Shown: positions 27,096 to 35,811 of the stretch, piece by piece
Layout of the letters: the number at the start of each line of letters is the position of its first letter
How positions within the stretch are numbered: position 1 is the first letter of the stretch
Source of the DNA: Candidatus Peregrinibacteria bacterium CG10_big_fil_rev_8_21_14_0_10_36_19
GTDB taxonomy: Bacteria > Patescibacteriota > Gracilibacteria > UBA1369 > LOWO2-01-FULL-3
Reading direction: 5' to 3'
Length of the DNA stretch: 60,811 bases
Assembly (NCBI GenBank): GCA_002772535.1
Contig: PFDP01000014.1
Span: forward strand, 334,136-394,946
The notes under the pieces: model-generated
Databases searched by the model: none
Seen by the model: the letters and a program-made list of their open reading frames with translations, nothing else
What the model was told of the DNA's origin: nothing
Program-made: the position numbers and the translations under genes

Positions 27096-27904
27096 TGAAA
27101 CCCAACGCAATCATCATCACAGGCTATGGAATCAACTGCGAAGAAGAAACAGCAAAATGTTTTGAACTCTCAGGTGCAAACTCAAAAATAGTGCACATTA
27201 ACGACCTAATCGAAAACCCAAAACAGCTCAACGAATTCCAAATTATGGCCTTCCCTGGAGGTTTTTCATATGGTGACGATATGGGTTCCGGAAACGCCTT
27301 AGCAAATAAAATACGCAACAACATTAACGATGAAATGCTCACATTCGCTAACGAAGACAAACTCATAATCGGAATTTGCAACGGCTGCCAAATAGTAGCA
27401 AATCTAGGACTTGCCCCAGCCATTAACCAAAAATACGGAGAACGCCAAGTAGCCCTTATGCACAATGCAACAGCCAGATACGAATGTAGATGGGTATACA
27501 CAAAAAACACCAGTCAAAAATGCATCTGGACCCGCAACATAGACGCGCTATACGTACCAATCGCTCATGGTGAAGGAAACTTCTACATGCCAGAGGAAAC
27601 ATTAAAACAACTCCAAGAAAACGATCAAATCGCCTTCCGTTACACAAAACCAGACGGCTCACCAGCCAATCAAGAATTCCCTCACAACCCCAACGGAGCC
27701 ATGGATGATATAGCCGGAATCTACGACGAATCTGGCCGCATCTTCGCTTTCATGCCCCACCCAGAACGCTTCAATGCTTTCACAAACATGGAAGGATGGC
27801 AGCTTGAAAAAGAAAAACTCCTCCGCGAAGGGAAAGAACTTCCAAAAGAAGGTGCAGGAATGCAAATATTCAAAAATGCGGTGAACTACTTTAGCCAAAA
27901 TTAA
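27095..27904 (+). CDS. purQ: FGAM synthase glutaminase subunit PurQ
   Basis: Class I glutamine amidotransferase that supplies ammonia to PurL. 269 residues. Nucleophile Cys95 in GICNGCQ, FPGGFSYGDDMGSG oxyanion region (53-66), AHGEGNF in the middle and the C-terminal HPERF with the catalytic His/Glu. It is somewhat longer than stand-alone PurQ (about 230) and resembles the C-terminal part of large PurL. The ATG overlaps the purL stop; its stop shares TTAA with the convergent orphan gene. Confidence 0.95.
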   Translation: MKPNAIIITGYGINCEEETAKCFELSGANSKIVHINDLIENPKQLNEFQIMAFPGGFSYGDDMGSGNALANKIRNNINDEMLTFANEDKLIIGICNGCQIVANLGLAPAINQKYGERQVALMHNATARYECRWVYTKNTSQKCIWTRNIDALYVPIAHGEGNFYMPEETLKQLQENDQIAFRYTKPDGSPANQEFPHNPNGAMDDIAGIYDESGRIFAFMPHPERFNAFTNMEGWQLEKEKLLREGKELPKEGAGMQIFKNAVNYFSQN

Positions 27905-28338
27905 AGATCAATCAAGTCGCTAAAAGAAACAATCCTTTCAGAACCTTTTCTACCACCATTTAGAATGGTAACTTTTACTTTAGAACCATAATTAACTTCA
28001 TCTATTGCCTTTCTCACAACTGCTCTATTAGCTTCAATTCTATTCTTTCTTGTAATACCTCTAGACCTATCCAAAGGAACATAACCATCAAGCCTTACAT
28101 AAAAAACATTACCATCAACATCAATCTTATGCGTAGCACCTACAGGAATCTCAGATAAACCCACATATTTTTCAATAACAGAATTTACAAAATTTTTAAC
28201 ACCATCACCACGCGTACTCTCCTGATATGCAAATCTACCCCTACTCACAGCACCACGTCCAGTAAGATCTACAGTATCCAAATCCTCCGTAAAAAAACTT
28301 TCTACAGAAACATCATTACTTATACGCCTTTTTTTCAT
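27901..28338 (-). CDS. Unknown small basic protein
   Basis: 145 residues, no membrane helix. Not recognised. The C-terminal half (KIDVDGNVFYVRLDGYVPLD, then a Lys/Arg-rich helix and VKVTILNGGRKGSERIVSF) alternates strands and a basic helix and could bind nucleic acid, but this is a guess. It starts 14 bases after the previous orphan gene on the same strand, with which it probably forms an operon. Confidence 0.65.
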   Translation of the reverse strand: MKKRRISNDVSVESFFTEDLDTVDLTGRGAVSRGRFAYQESTRGDGVKNFVNSVIEKYVGLSEIPVGATHKIDVDGNVFYVRLDGYVPLDRSRGITRKNRIEANRAVVRKAIDEVNYGSKVKVTILNGGRKGSERIVSFSDLIDL

Positions 28339-28352
28339 TGTATAATTGTTAT

Positions 28353-28706
28353 TTATTTAATCTCCTCTAAAGCAGCCATTCCAATTCTAACTTTCTTACG
28401 ATCCTCAATTACAACACCATAAACTTTAGCACTCACATCAGACCTAATCGAGCTTGCTCTCCTTCCCCAATCTTGCACAGCAAACAATTTTCCAGCATAT
28501 TCACCCCTAACTATACGATGAGTAGCCACCCCCTCCCTTCCACAGGAAACAGCATATTGAATATGTTTCATACCAGCATGCGATGCATCAAAGCTAGACG
28601 GCATAGCATCATTACGCTCAAAACGAATACCAACAATAGTATCATCTTTTCTTAGAGAAGCACCCGCTCCATAAATACGGTCAGAACTAAAATTATCAAG
28701 TGACAT
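28353..28706 (-). CDS. Unknown small protein
   Basis: 117 residues, starts MSLDNFSSDRIYGAGAS. No signal, no membrane helix and no motif I can name; beta-rich by appearance, with one Cys. It lies between ftsK and another orphan on the same strand. TATCTT (minus, 28719-28714) is seven bases before the ATG, so it may also start its own leaderless transcript. Codon use is like neighbouring genes. Confidence 0.65.
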   Translation of the reverse strand: MSLDNFSSDRIYGAGASLRKDDTIVGIRFERNDAMPSSFDASHAGMKHIQYAVSCGREGVATHRIVRGEYAGKLFAVQDWGRRASSIRSDVSAKVYGVVIEDRKKVRIGMAALEEIK

Positions 28707-28786
28707 AAAAATAAAGATAAAAAATCAAGAAAAAACTTTAACATAATTAAAAATAAAGTCAACCATCACACCCCTCAATATAAAAA

Positions 28787-31012
28787 CTAATCCACTAATA
28801 TTTGTCTTGGCTTTGCTCCATCAGCAGGTCCAACAACCCCATTTTCCTCAAGCAAATCAATCAAACGAGCCGCTCTTGCATAACCAACTTTAAGTCTTCT
28901 TTGAAGAAGAGAAGCCGAAGCCTTTCTACTTTCACAAACCAGCTGATAAGCCGCTTCATACAAATCATCTTCATCATTACCATTTGCAGCATCTGGAATA
29001 CCAACCAAGCTCTTATTTGCCACCGCACTAGAAGTAATACTCTCATCATAATCAGGCTCAATTGTAAGTTTAACCCTATTAGTAACTTTTTCAATTTCCT
29101 CAGTCGACACATAAATACCCTGCACACGCACCGGCTTATTTTTACCTGTTGGTAAATAAAGCATATCACCCCTACCAACTAAATCTTCAGCACCAACGCC
29201 ATCCAAAATCGTACGAGAATCAATAGAAGTACTAACAGCAAAGGCAATCCTCGATGGAATATTTGCCTTAATTAAACCGGTAATTACATCAACAGAAGGA
29301 CGCTGAGTTGCGATCACCAAGTGAATACCAACCGCACGAGCCATTTGCGCAATTCTACAAATAGAAGCTTCAACCTCTTTACCGGAAACCATCATCAAAT
29401 CAGCAAGCTCATCAATTACAACTACAATTTTTGCCAACTTATCAACATCAGGTAAATCATTATATTCAAAAATATTTCTTACTCTTTTTTCAGAAAGTTC
29501 GGTATATCTACGCGTCATTTCCGCAACCACCCATCTTAAAGAAATAGCTGCTTTTTCTGGGTCAGTAATCACAGGAGCAAGTAGATGAGGAATATTATTA
29601 TAAGTACTCAACTCAACACGCTTCGGATCAATCATAATAAATTTAAGCTCTTTTGGAGAATTTTGATAAAGTAAAGCCATCAAAAAAGTATTCATCGCAA
29701 CAGATTTACCACTTCCAGTAGCACCCGCAATCAATAAATGTGGCATGGCTTCAAGATTGGCCACAATTGGTCTACCTGTAACATCACGACCCAAAGGAAA
29801 AGTCAGTTTACTCTGAGCATCAGTAAATTCAGCACTTTCAAGCATCTCTCTTAAATAAACTATAGTTCTATAACCATTAGGAACCTCAATACCAACAAGT
29901 GATTTTCCTGGAATTGGTGCTTCAATACGAACTCTCTCAGCAGCCAAAGCCAAAGCCAAATCATTCTTCAAAGAAGTAATCTTAGAAAGTTTAACCCCTT
30001 CATCCGGCTTCAAAGTATATTGAACAACAGTTGGCCCAACATTAACCTCATGCATCACAACATCAATCCCAAACTGTAAAAGCTTTTGCTGAATTTTTTC
30101 AGCATTATCCATTAATAACTTTTCATCAACCTTCACATTACTATCACCGTTTTTCAAAAGATCCAGCGAAGGAAACTCCCATTCATAATCCGCTTCAGCA
30201 ACTTTACTAACATTTTCACTAAGCTCACTCGCAACATCGTCACCCATATTTACCATTAAAGGTTTTTGCGCACCTTCAGATTTACTAAGTGTATTTAAAT
30301 TATCATTTGCATCAGAAATGGATTTTTCAACACCAGTATTGATTTTTGCCTTATGAATAAAAATTTCTGGAACCTCAAAATTATCCTCACTTTTTTCTTT
30401 AGTTAATTTCCCCCTCTCTCTATCTTTAACAGCCGCATCCTTCACCATTTCAATTTTTATTTGAGGAATAATAAACCTTGCAATATCACGAACAGAAACT
30501 TCAAAAATAAGTAAAAGCGAAACCAAAAAAGCAGAAGAGAAAATAATAGAAGCCCCTACCTGACCAATTTTCAAAACCTCTAAAAATAAAAAGTTCGTAA
30601 CAAAACCAACATATCCACCATATCTTCCCAAAGCTGCATACTCATGAATTTTATCTATCGGTACAGACAAATGCAATAAACTAAGTACAGAAGCCAAAAA
30701 TATCATTAACCCCAATGTTCTCGAAGGACCAAATTGCACATTTTTAGAAAAAAACATCATCGTAGAAACCAAAACAAAAACACCAGGAACAATAAATACT
30801 CCCCAACCAACAACAGGCTTAAGCATACTTACCCAAGCATCACCAATAATTCCAAATGCACCCTGTAAACTTAAAACAGTCAAAATACCAATAGCCATAT
30901 AAATCACAGCCCATATCTCTCTCGCAACAGAAGACTTAACTTTAATATTCAAAGTTTTCCTCGTACGCTTAACCGTTGTACGTCTTCTTTTCAGCGATCT
31001 TTTTTTCACCAT
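28787..31012 (-). CDS. ftsK: DNA translocase FtsK/SpoIIIE
   Basis: Pumps chromosome DNA through the division septum and helps resolve dimers. 741 residues: four N-terminal membrane helices (about 33-175), a short acidic linker (about 185-290), alpha-beta motor domain with Walker A GATGSGKS (430-437) and Walker B VVVIDELADLM, and a C-terminal winged-helix gamma domain (about 675-741, ending GAKPRQILVD) that reads KOPS-type sequences. All parts are complete. TAAACT lies eight bases before the start on the minus strand; an alternative TATAAT is 24 bases upstream. Confidence 0.96.
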   Translation of the reverse strand: MVKKRSLKRRRTTVKRTRKTLNIKVKSSVAREIWAVIYMAIGILTVLSLQGAFGIIGDAWVSMLKPVVGWGVFIVPGVFVLVSTMMFFSKNVQFGPSRTLGLMIFLASVLSLLHLSVPIDKIHEYAALGRYGGYVGFVTNFLFLEVLKIGQVGASIIFSSAFLVSLLLIFEVSVRDIARFIIPQIKIEMVKDAAVKDRERGKLTKEKSEDNFEVPEIFIHKAKINTGVEKSISDANDNLNTLSKSEGAQKPLMVNMGDDVASELSENVSKVAEADYEWEFPSLDLLKNGDSNVKVDEKLLMDNAEKIQQKLLQFGIDVVMHEVNVGPTVVQYTLKPDEGVKLSKITSLKNDLALALAAERVRIEAPIPGKSLVGIEVPNGYRTIVYLREMLESAEFTDAQSKLTFPLGRDVTGRPIVANLEAMPHLLIAGATGSGKSVAMNTFLMALLYQNSPKELKFIMIDPKRVELSTYNNIPHLLAPVITDPEKAAISLRWVVAEMTRRYTELSEKRVRNIFEYNDLPDVDKLAKIVVVIDELADLMMVSGKEVEASICRIAQMARAVGIHLVIATQRPSVDVITGLIKANIPSRIAFAVSTSIDSRTILDGVGAEDLVGRGDMLYLPTGKNKPVRVQGIYVSTEEIEKVTNRVKLTIEPDYDESITSSAVANKSLVGIPDAANGNDEDDLYEAAYQLVCESRKASASLLQRRLKVGYARAARLIDLLEENGVVGPADGAKPRQILVD

Positions 31013-31087
31013 AAAAAATTAGTTTAGCCGCAAAAATTATACTAAAAAAGCTAGTTTATGACTAGATGAAAATGCTAAAATTGAATT

Positions 31088-31555
31088 ATGAAACTAATAA
31101 AATCAATCACCTGGGAAGAAGTTTACAAAAACTGGAAAGAGTCTGAAAAAAACTACTGGCAAAAACACTTCACCAGAGAAGGTTACAAAAACTGGGACGA
31201 ATTTCGCAAACCTCAAATAGAAAAACTTAAAAATAAAGAATGGGAACTTTATGAACTAGACTATTCAGACATAGAAACCTTAGAATGTGGCAATTTCAAG
31301 CACTGGAATGTCCTTGCAGAACAAAAAGGCACTCGCCTACTCAAAGAGCTCGCCTTTGCCGAACATTTTCAAAATCATCCAAAAATAGAAGCAATTAAAA
31401 AAAACTTTCCAAAAGAAATAACACTCATCTCAACAGAAAAGGCATTAATAGAAGGACATCACAGAATTGTGGCATTATTTCAACTCATCAAGGCTAAAGA
31501 AAGCCCAAAAGTTAAAATATTTTTGCAACTCGAAAGCCCAAAAACACTTGAATAA
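31088..31555 (+). CDS. Unknown protein with a ParB-like EGHHR motif
   Basis: 155 residues, cytoplasmic. The N-terminal half is rich in Trp, Lys and Tyr; the C-terminal half has LIEGHHRIVALFQLI, which resembles the xGHRRxxA box of ParB/sulfiredoxin-fold proteins. The remaining ParB motifs are not clear, so I do not assign that function. TGCTAAAAT at 31073-31081 is six bases before the ATG, a clear extended -10 for a leaderless start. It precedes gltX by 32 bases, with a separate gltX promoter. Confidence 0.68.
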   Translation: MKLIKSITWEEVYKNWKESEKNYWQKHFTREGYKNWDEFRKPQIEKLKNKEWELYELDYSDIETLECGNFKHWNVLAEQKGTRLLKELAFAEHFQNHPKIEAIKKNFPKEITLISTEKALIEGHHRIVALFQLIKAKESPKVKIFLQLESPKTLE

Positions 31556-31587
31556 ATAGAAATTTCCTGAGTATACTCACAATCACT

Positions 31588-33075
31588 ATGATAAGAACAA
31601 GATTTGCACCATCACCAACAGGATATCTACACGTAGGAGGACTTCGTACAGCACTTTACTGCTACCTTTTCGCAAAGAAAAATAAAGGACAATTTATACT
31701 TAGAATTGAAGACACCGATCAAGCCCGTTTTGTAGAAGGGGCAATGGAAAATCTCATAAACACTTTACACTGGGTAGGCTTAGAATATGACGAAGGACCA
31801 AATCCAGATGGCACCCAAAAAGGTAATCATGGGCCATATATTCAATCACAAAGAAACGAAATCTACACAAAATATGCACAAGAACTTATAGAAAAAGGAC
31901 ACGCTTACAGATGTTTTTGTACCAAAGAAAGACTCGACGAAATGAGAGAACTGCAAACACAAAGAAAAGAGGCCCCAATGTACGACAGAAAATGCCTAAA
32001 CTTAAGCCAAAACGAAATTCGAGAATTAATAGAAAATGGTACACCTTTTGTAGTAAGACAAAAAATGCCCTACAAACTAATAAAATTCAAAGACCAAATT
32101 AGAGGCAATGTTCAATTTGATGGGAAAATCGTAGATGACCAAGTACTTGTAAAATCAGACGGATTCCCTACCTACCACTTAGCCAATGTTGTAGACGATC
32201 ACACCATGGAAATCACCCATGTTATTCGTGGAGAAGAATGGCTACCATCAACGCCAAAACACATCGCACTGTATGAAGCCTTCGGATGGGAAACTCCAGA
32301 ATTTGCACACCTTCCACTTCTACTCAACCCCGATAAAACCAAATTATCAAAACGACAAGGCGATGTAGCTGTAGAAGATTACATCAACAAAGGGTACTCA
32401 AAAGAAGCAATTATTAACTTCGTAGCCCTTTTAGGCTGGCATCCAGGTGGAGGAGAAAATCAAGAAATTTACAGCCTACAAGAATTGGAAAATATTTTCA
32501 GTATAGAAAAAGTTCACAAAACAGGCGCAGTTTTCAACATTGAAAAACTAGATTGGTTTAATTGGCAATGGCGCAAAAAAACATACGAAGAAGAAACCGA
32601 AAACGACCCAGAAAAAAAACTCAAAGCACTCACTGAGTACACAAAAAATCATCTTAATGAGTCCTTTACTCAAGACAAAGAAGTCTTAAACAAGGCATTA
32701 TTAATAGTAGAAGAAAAAATATTGAAAGATCCCAAAGAAATAAATGAAAACATACATTTCTTTTTTGATCTACCCAACTATGACCAAGAGTTATTGACTC
32801 ATGAAAAAATGGGAGTAGACTTAAAGCAGGCACAGGCTTCATTAGAAGCGTGTAGGGCAGCACTTGAAAATCAGGAACATTGGTCTGAAGAATCAATTAA
32901 AGAAGCTCTTCTTAAAAAAGTTGAAGAATTGGGTGTCAAAAATGGACAATTACTTTGGCCATTAAGAGCCGCCCTAACAGGGGTACAATTCTCACCTGGA
33001 GCCTTCGAAGCCGCATATGTTCTTGGAAAAAAAGAAAGCCTTAATCGAATAAATTCCGCATTAGCTAAACTTTAA
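31588..33075 (+). CDS. gltX: Glutamyl-tRNA synthetase
   Basis: Class I enzyme charging tRNA-Glu (and tRNA-Gln where the amidotransferase route is used). 495 residues. The HIGH-type signature PSPTGYLHVGGLRTALY is near residue 10, the catalytic KLSKRQGD near residue 252, and the helical anticodon domain fills the C-terminus. Promoter TTGAAT (31548-31553), 18 bp, TATACT (31572-31577) ends ten bases before the ATG, so the leader is very short. The cognate tRNA-Glu(UUC) is at 42712. Followed after 3 bases by a zinc-ribbon gene. Confidence 0.97.
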   Translation: MIRTRFAPSPTGYLHVGGLRTALYCYLFAKKNKGQFILRIEDTDQARFVEGAMENLINTLHWVGLEYDEGPNPDGTQKGNHGPYIQSQRNEIYTKYAQELIEKGHAYRCFCTKERLDEMRELQTQRKEAPMYDRKCLNLSQNEIRELIENGTPFVVRQKMPYKLIKFKDQIRGNVQFDGKIVDDQVLVKSDGFPTYHLANVVDDHTMEITHVIRGEEWLPSTPKHIALYEAFGWETPEFAHLPLLLNPDKTKLSKRQGDVAVEDYINKGYSKEAIINFVALLGWHPGGGENQEIYSLQELENIFSIEKVHKTGAVFNIEKLDWFNWQWRKKTYEEETENDPEKKLKALTEYTKNHLNESFTQDKEVLNKALLIVEEKILKDPKEINENIHFFFDLPNYDQELLTHEKMGVDLKQAQASLEACRAALENQEHWSEESIKEALLKKVEELGVKNGQLLWPLRAALTGVQFSPGAFEAAYVLGKKESLNRINSALAKL

Positions 33076-33078
33076 ATT

Positions 33079-33405
33079 ATGAATTTAAACGACATAGACA
33101 GCGCAGTTAAACACATTAGGGAAACTTGCAAATGCATGCAATGTGACAGCAAATTCAAAAAATCAGATATTCACATCATTGCAGCAACAAACATAGAAGG
33201 CCTTTTTGAACTTAGATGCACAAAATGCTTTTCAACAACAATAGTTACAGTTACAAACACATCCGAACCAGAAATCACAGAACAACAATCATCAGAAGAA
33301 ATAATGCCATTCATAAGCAAAAACAGAAGCGTCACTCACGATGATATTTTAGATATTAAAAACTTTCTTTCTAAATTTGACGGTAACTTTAAAAAAATAC
33401 TTTAA
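33079..33405 (+). CDS. Unknown protein with two CxxC pairs
   Basis: 108 residues. CMQC (about residue 19) and CTKC (about 48) flank a beta segment, a zinc-ribbon arrangement. The C-terminal half is polar with a helix ending LSKFDGNFKKIL. It sits 3 bases after gltX and its stop overlaps the next ATG, so it belongs to the gltX transcript. A small RNA- or DNA-binding protein is possible; function unknown. Confidence 0.7.
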   Translation: MNLNDIDSAVKHIRETCKCMQCDSKFKKSDIHIIAATNIEGLFELRCTKCFSTTIVTVTNTSEPEITEQQSSEEIMPFISKNRSVTHDDILDIKNFLSKFDGNFKKIL

Positions 33406-33638
33406 TGAAAACTATATCAATCATTATTGCAATATCATTGTTCACCGGGTGTACCTGGCTTGATGAATTAAAAACAGATGTACTTAATTCTACAGCAAAT
33501 ATTCAAAATGAAGCAGGTGAGGTAATCAACAACGCCAAAGAAACAAAAGAAAACATAGAAAATACCGTTTCGGAAGTTAAACAAGCTGCAGATTCTATTA
33601 AAAAAGCTGCCGATACTATCTCCGAAATCACAAAGTAG
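33405..33638 (+). CDS. Small coiled-coil lipoprotein
   Basis: 77 residues. Lipobox LFTGC (Cys at residue 16) after a short signal peptide. The mature part is one long heptad-rich helix (ANIQNEAGEVINNAKETKEN and on), like outer-surface tethers or Lpp-like spacers. No catalytic domain. It overlaps the zinc-ribbon gene and abuts the PHP gene without a gap. Confidence 0.78.
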   Translation: MKTISIIIAISLFTGCTWLDELKTDVLNSTANIQNEAGEVINNAKETKENIENTVSEVKQAADSIKKAADTISEITK

Positions 33639-34316
33639 ATGCTCAAATGTCAATTTCACTGCCACACTGCAGGTGATGGAGCAGACAATATTCCTCATAC
33701 TCCAAAACAATTAATAAACGAGGCCCACAAACTAAGCTACAACGTAGTATCAATTACCTGTCATAGAAAGGTTGTTTTTTCGAAACAACTAAAACAATAT
33801 GCTTTAAAAAAAGGTATCCTCTTAATACCAGGTTGTGAATTCGAAATTAATAAAAAGCACATTTTAGGAATTAACATAACAAAAGAGATTGAAAAGGTAG
33901 ACACATTCGAAAAACTAAAAAACTACAAAAAAAAGAATAAAAAATGTTTCATTATAGCACCACACCCCTACTTCCCAGGAAAAACAACTCTCCAAGGAGA
34001 TCTCGAAAGCAATATAGACCTTTTTGATGCCATTGAAATTAGTTTTTGTTACACAAAAAGCAAAAACTACAACAAAAAAGCCATAGAAATAGCGCAAAAA
34101 TACAACAAACCACTTATAGCAACTGCCGACTGCCACGATCTAAAAGAGCTAAACAATGGCTACACCTTAATAAACAGCCCACTTAATACAGAAAACATTT
34201 TCGACGCAATAAAAAAGCAAAAAACCAAAAACATTCATACACCAAAAAGTTATCTTCACATTTCAAATTTCATCATTAGACAAGGAATAAGAAATCTCTT
34301 CAAAAGAAAGAGCTAA
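33639..34316 (+). CDS. PHP-domain metal-dependent phosphoesterase
   Basis: 225 residues. The N-terminal FHCHT metal motif (about residues 6-10), a second His in SITCHRK, the Glu in PGCEFEI, the central IIAPHPYFPG and the late ATADCHD complete the PHP metal-ligand set. Single-domain relatives hydrolyse phosphate esters (for example histidinol phosphate or nucleotide phosphates) or act in DNA metabolism; substrate not deducible. ATG directly follows the TAG of the lipoprotein gene, so it is the last gene of the gltX cluster. Confidence 0.85.
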   Translation: MLKCQFHCHTAGDGADNIPHTPKQLINEAHKLSYNVVSITCHRKVVFSKQLKQYALKKGILLIPGCEFEINKKHILGINITKEIEKVDTFEKLKNYKKKNKKCFIIAPHPYFPGKTTLQGDLESNIDLFDAIEISFCYTKSKNYNKKAIEIAQKYNKPLIATADCHDLKELNNGYTLINSPLNTENIFDAIKKQKTKNIHTPKSYLHISNFIIRQGIRNLFKRKS

Positions 34317-34327
34317 ATTGCTACAAT
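34299..34327 (+). promoter_or_regulatory. Promoter of the pta-ackA operon
   Basis: TTCAAA (34299-34304), 17 bp, TACAAT (34322-34327) preceded by TGC, an extended -10. The start near 34334 gives a leader of about 18 bases. Confidence 0.7.
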
Positions 34328-34351
34328 CAAAGCACACTCTCATTCCAAATC

Positions 34352-35341
34352 ATGCATAATTTTATCAAAAAAATACGCGCGCAAGCTCGTAAAATGAATA
34401 AACACATTGTTCTTCCAGAAGGCACAGAAGAACGCATTTTGCGTGCAACCGAAGAAATTATTCGTGAAGAAATAGCACAAATAACACTAATAGGACCAGA
34501 ATCAACTATTAAAAACAAAGCTAAAGAACTAAAACTCCACATCAATTGGAATGAAGTTAACATCATCGATCCAAAAAAATCCAAACTCACAGAAAAATAC
34601 GCAAAAGCTCTCTATGAAGCCAGAAAAGAAAAAGGGCTTACACAAAAACAAGCGCAAGAGCTAGTTCAAGATATGAACTATTTTGGAACTATGATGGTTC
34701 ACCTAAACGATGTTGACGGTATGGTAACAGGCACCACATATTCCACCGCCGACTCAATTCGTCCAGCATTACAAATAATTAAAACTAAAGAAAAATTTCA
34801 TAAAGTATCAGGAATTTTTTTCATGGTTCTAGAAAATCAATTACTACTTTTTGCCGATACAGCAATCACTGTACAGCCAAACTCACACGACTTAGTCGAC
34901 ATTGCCATAGACACAGCAGAAACCGCTCAAAAATTTGGAATTATTCCAAAAGTAGCATTGCTATCATTCTCCACAAACGGATCAGCAGATCATCCAGAGG
35001 TAGACACAATTAAAGAAGCTGTATCAATGATAAAATACAAAAGACCAGATCTATTAGTTGATGGCGAAATGCAGGTAGATGCGGCACTTGTACCAAAGGT
35101 TGCAGAAAAAAAATGTCCTAAATCTCCACTCAAAGGCAGTGCAAATGTACTCATATTTCCAGATCTTGCATCAGCCAATATCGCCTATAAATTAGTAGAA
35201 AGGTTAGGAAAAGCAAAAGCCATAGGACCTTTACTACAAGGATTAAAAAAACCGGTTAATGATCTATCGCGCGGCTGTGATTATAAAGATATAGTAAATG
35301 TAACAGCATTCACCGTATGTGAATGTGAAGATGACCAATAA
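34352..35341 (+). CDS. pta: Phosphate acetyltransferase
   Basis: Interconverts acetyl-CoA and acetyl phosphate. 329 residues, the size of the stand-alone PTA_PTB domain. Conserved VLPEGTEERILRA (near the N-terminus), VHLNDVDGMVTGTTYSTADS (about 112-131), VALLSFSTNGSADHPEV and LIFPDLASANIAYKL. With ackA two genes away it makes ATP from acetyl-CoA, probably the main fermentative ATP step visible here. Separated from ackA by a small elongation-factor-like gene. Confidence 0.95.
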   Translation: MHNFIKKIRAQARKMNKHIVLPEGTEERILRATEEIIREEIAQITLIGPESTIKNKAKELKLHINWNEVNIIDPKKSKLTEKYAKALYEARKEKGLTQKQAQELVQDMNYFGTMMVHLNDVDGMVTGTTYSTADSIRPALQIIKTKEKFHKVSGIFFMVLENQLLLFADTAITVQPNSHDLVDIAIDTAETAQKFGIIPKVALLSFSTNGSADHPEVDTIKEAVSMIKYKRPDLLVDGEMQVDAALVPKVAEKKCPKSPLKGSANVLIFPDLASANIAYKLVERLGKAKAIGPLLQGLKKPVNDLSRGCDYKDIVNVTAFTVCECEDDQ

Positions 35342-35346
35342 AACAT

Positions 35347-35811
35347 ATGTCTCAAGAATTAGACCCATATCGCATACCAGCCTATCAGAGAAAAAAGAGT
35401 TTAGCCGCTAAAAGCAGAAGTTCGAAAGTTAGCTCAATCAAAAAAACAAAATCAAAAACTATTGAAGAGTTATCCATATTAGATAGCCAAAAATCCAATC
35501 TCTTTGAAGAAGAGCTAGAAAAAATGCGAAACATCAATAAACGCGAACTTAAAAGCGTTAGAGAAATGAAAATTTGCGGACAATGTGAAGGATATTTTGA
35601 AAAAATAAATGTCGCAATAATTAAAGTAACAAGCCCAATAAGACAAGGTGACAGACTTGTTTTCGAAAAATCAGAAGGACTCTTCGAACAAACGCTCGAA
35701 TCAATGCAAAGAGATAAAAAGGATATAACCCTAGCGCGCTCAGGAGACGATATTGGCACAAAAGTAGCCATGCCTCCAAAAATAGGAACACCAGTATATA
35801 AAGTAATATAA
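35347..35811 (+). CDS. EF-Tu-domain-II-like small barrel protein with basic N-terminus
   Basis: 154 residues. The N-terminal 60 or so are Ser/Lys-rich and polar, then a coiled-coil-like helix (about 48-72). The C-terminal 80 residues (GYFEKINVAIIKVTSPIRQG, DRLVF, VAMPPKIGTPVYKVI) form a small beta barrel like domain II of translation GTPases and the C-terminus of U32 peptidases; similar barrels occur alone as 'translation elongation factor-like' proteins. Two Cys (CGQC) sit just before the barrel. It lies 5 bases after pta and overlaps ackA by one base. Role unknown. Confidence 0.75.
   Translation: MSQELDPYRIPAYQRKKSLAAKSRSSKVSSIKKTKSKTIEELSILDSQKSNLFEEELEKMRNINKRELKSVREMKICGQCEGYFEKINVAIIKVTSPIRQGDRLVFEKSEGLFEQTLESMQRDKKDITLARSGDDIGTKVAMPPKIGTPVYKVI

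Noticed and set aside
28802-29155. Plus-strand open frame inside ftsK and similar long antisense frames elsewhere
   Set aside because: They are shadows of strong genes, with unnatural amino-acid composition and no start signals.
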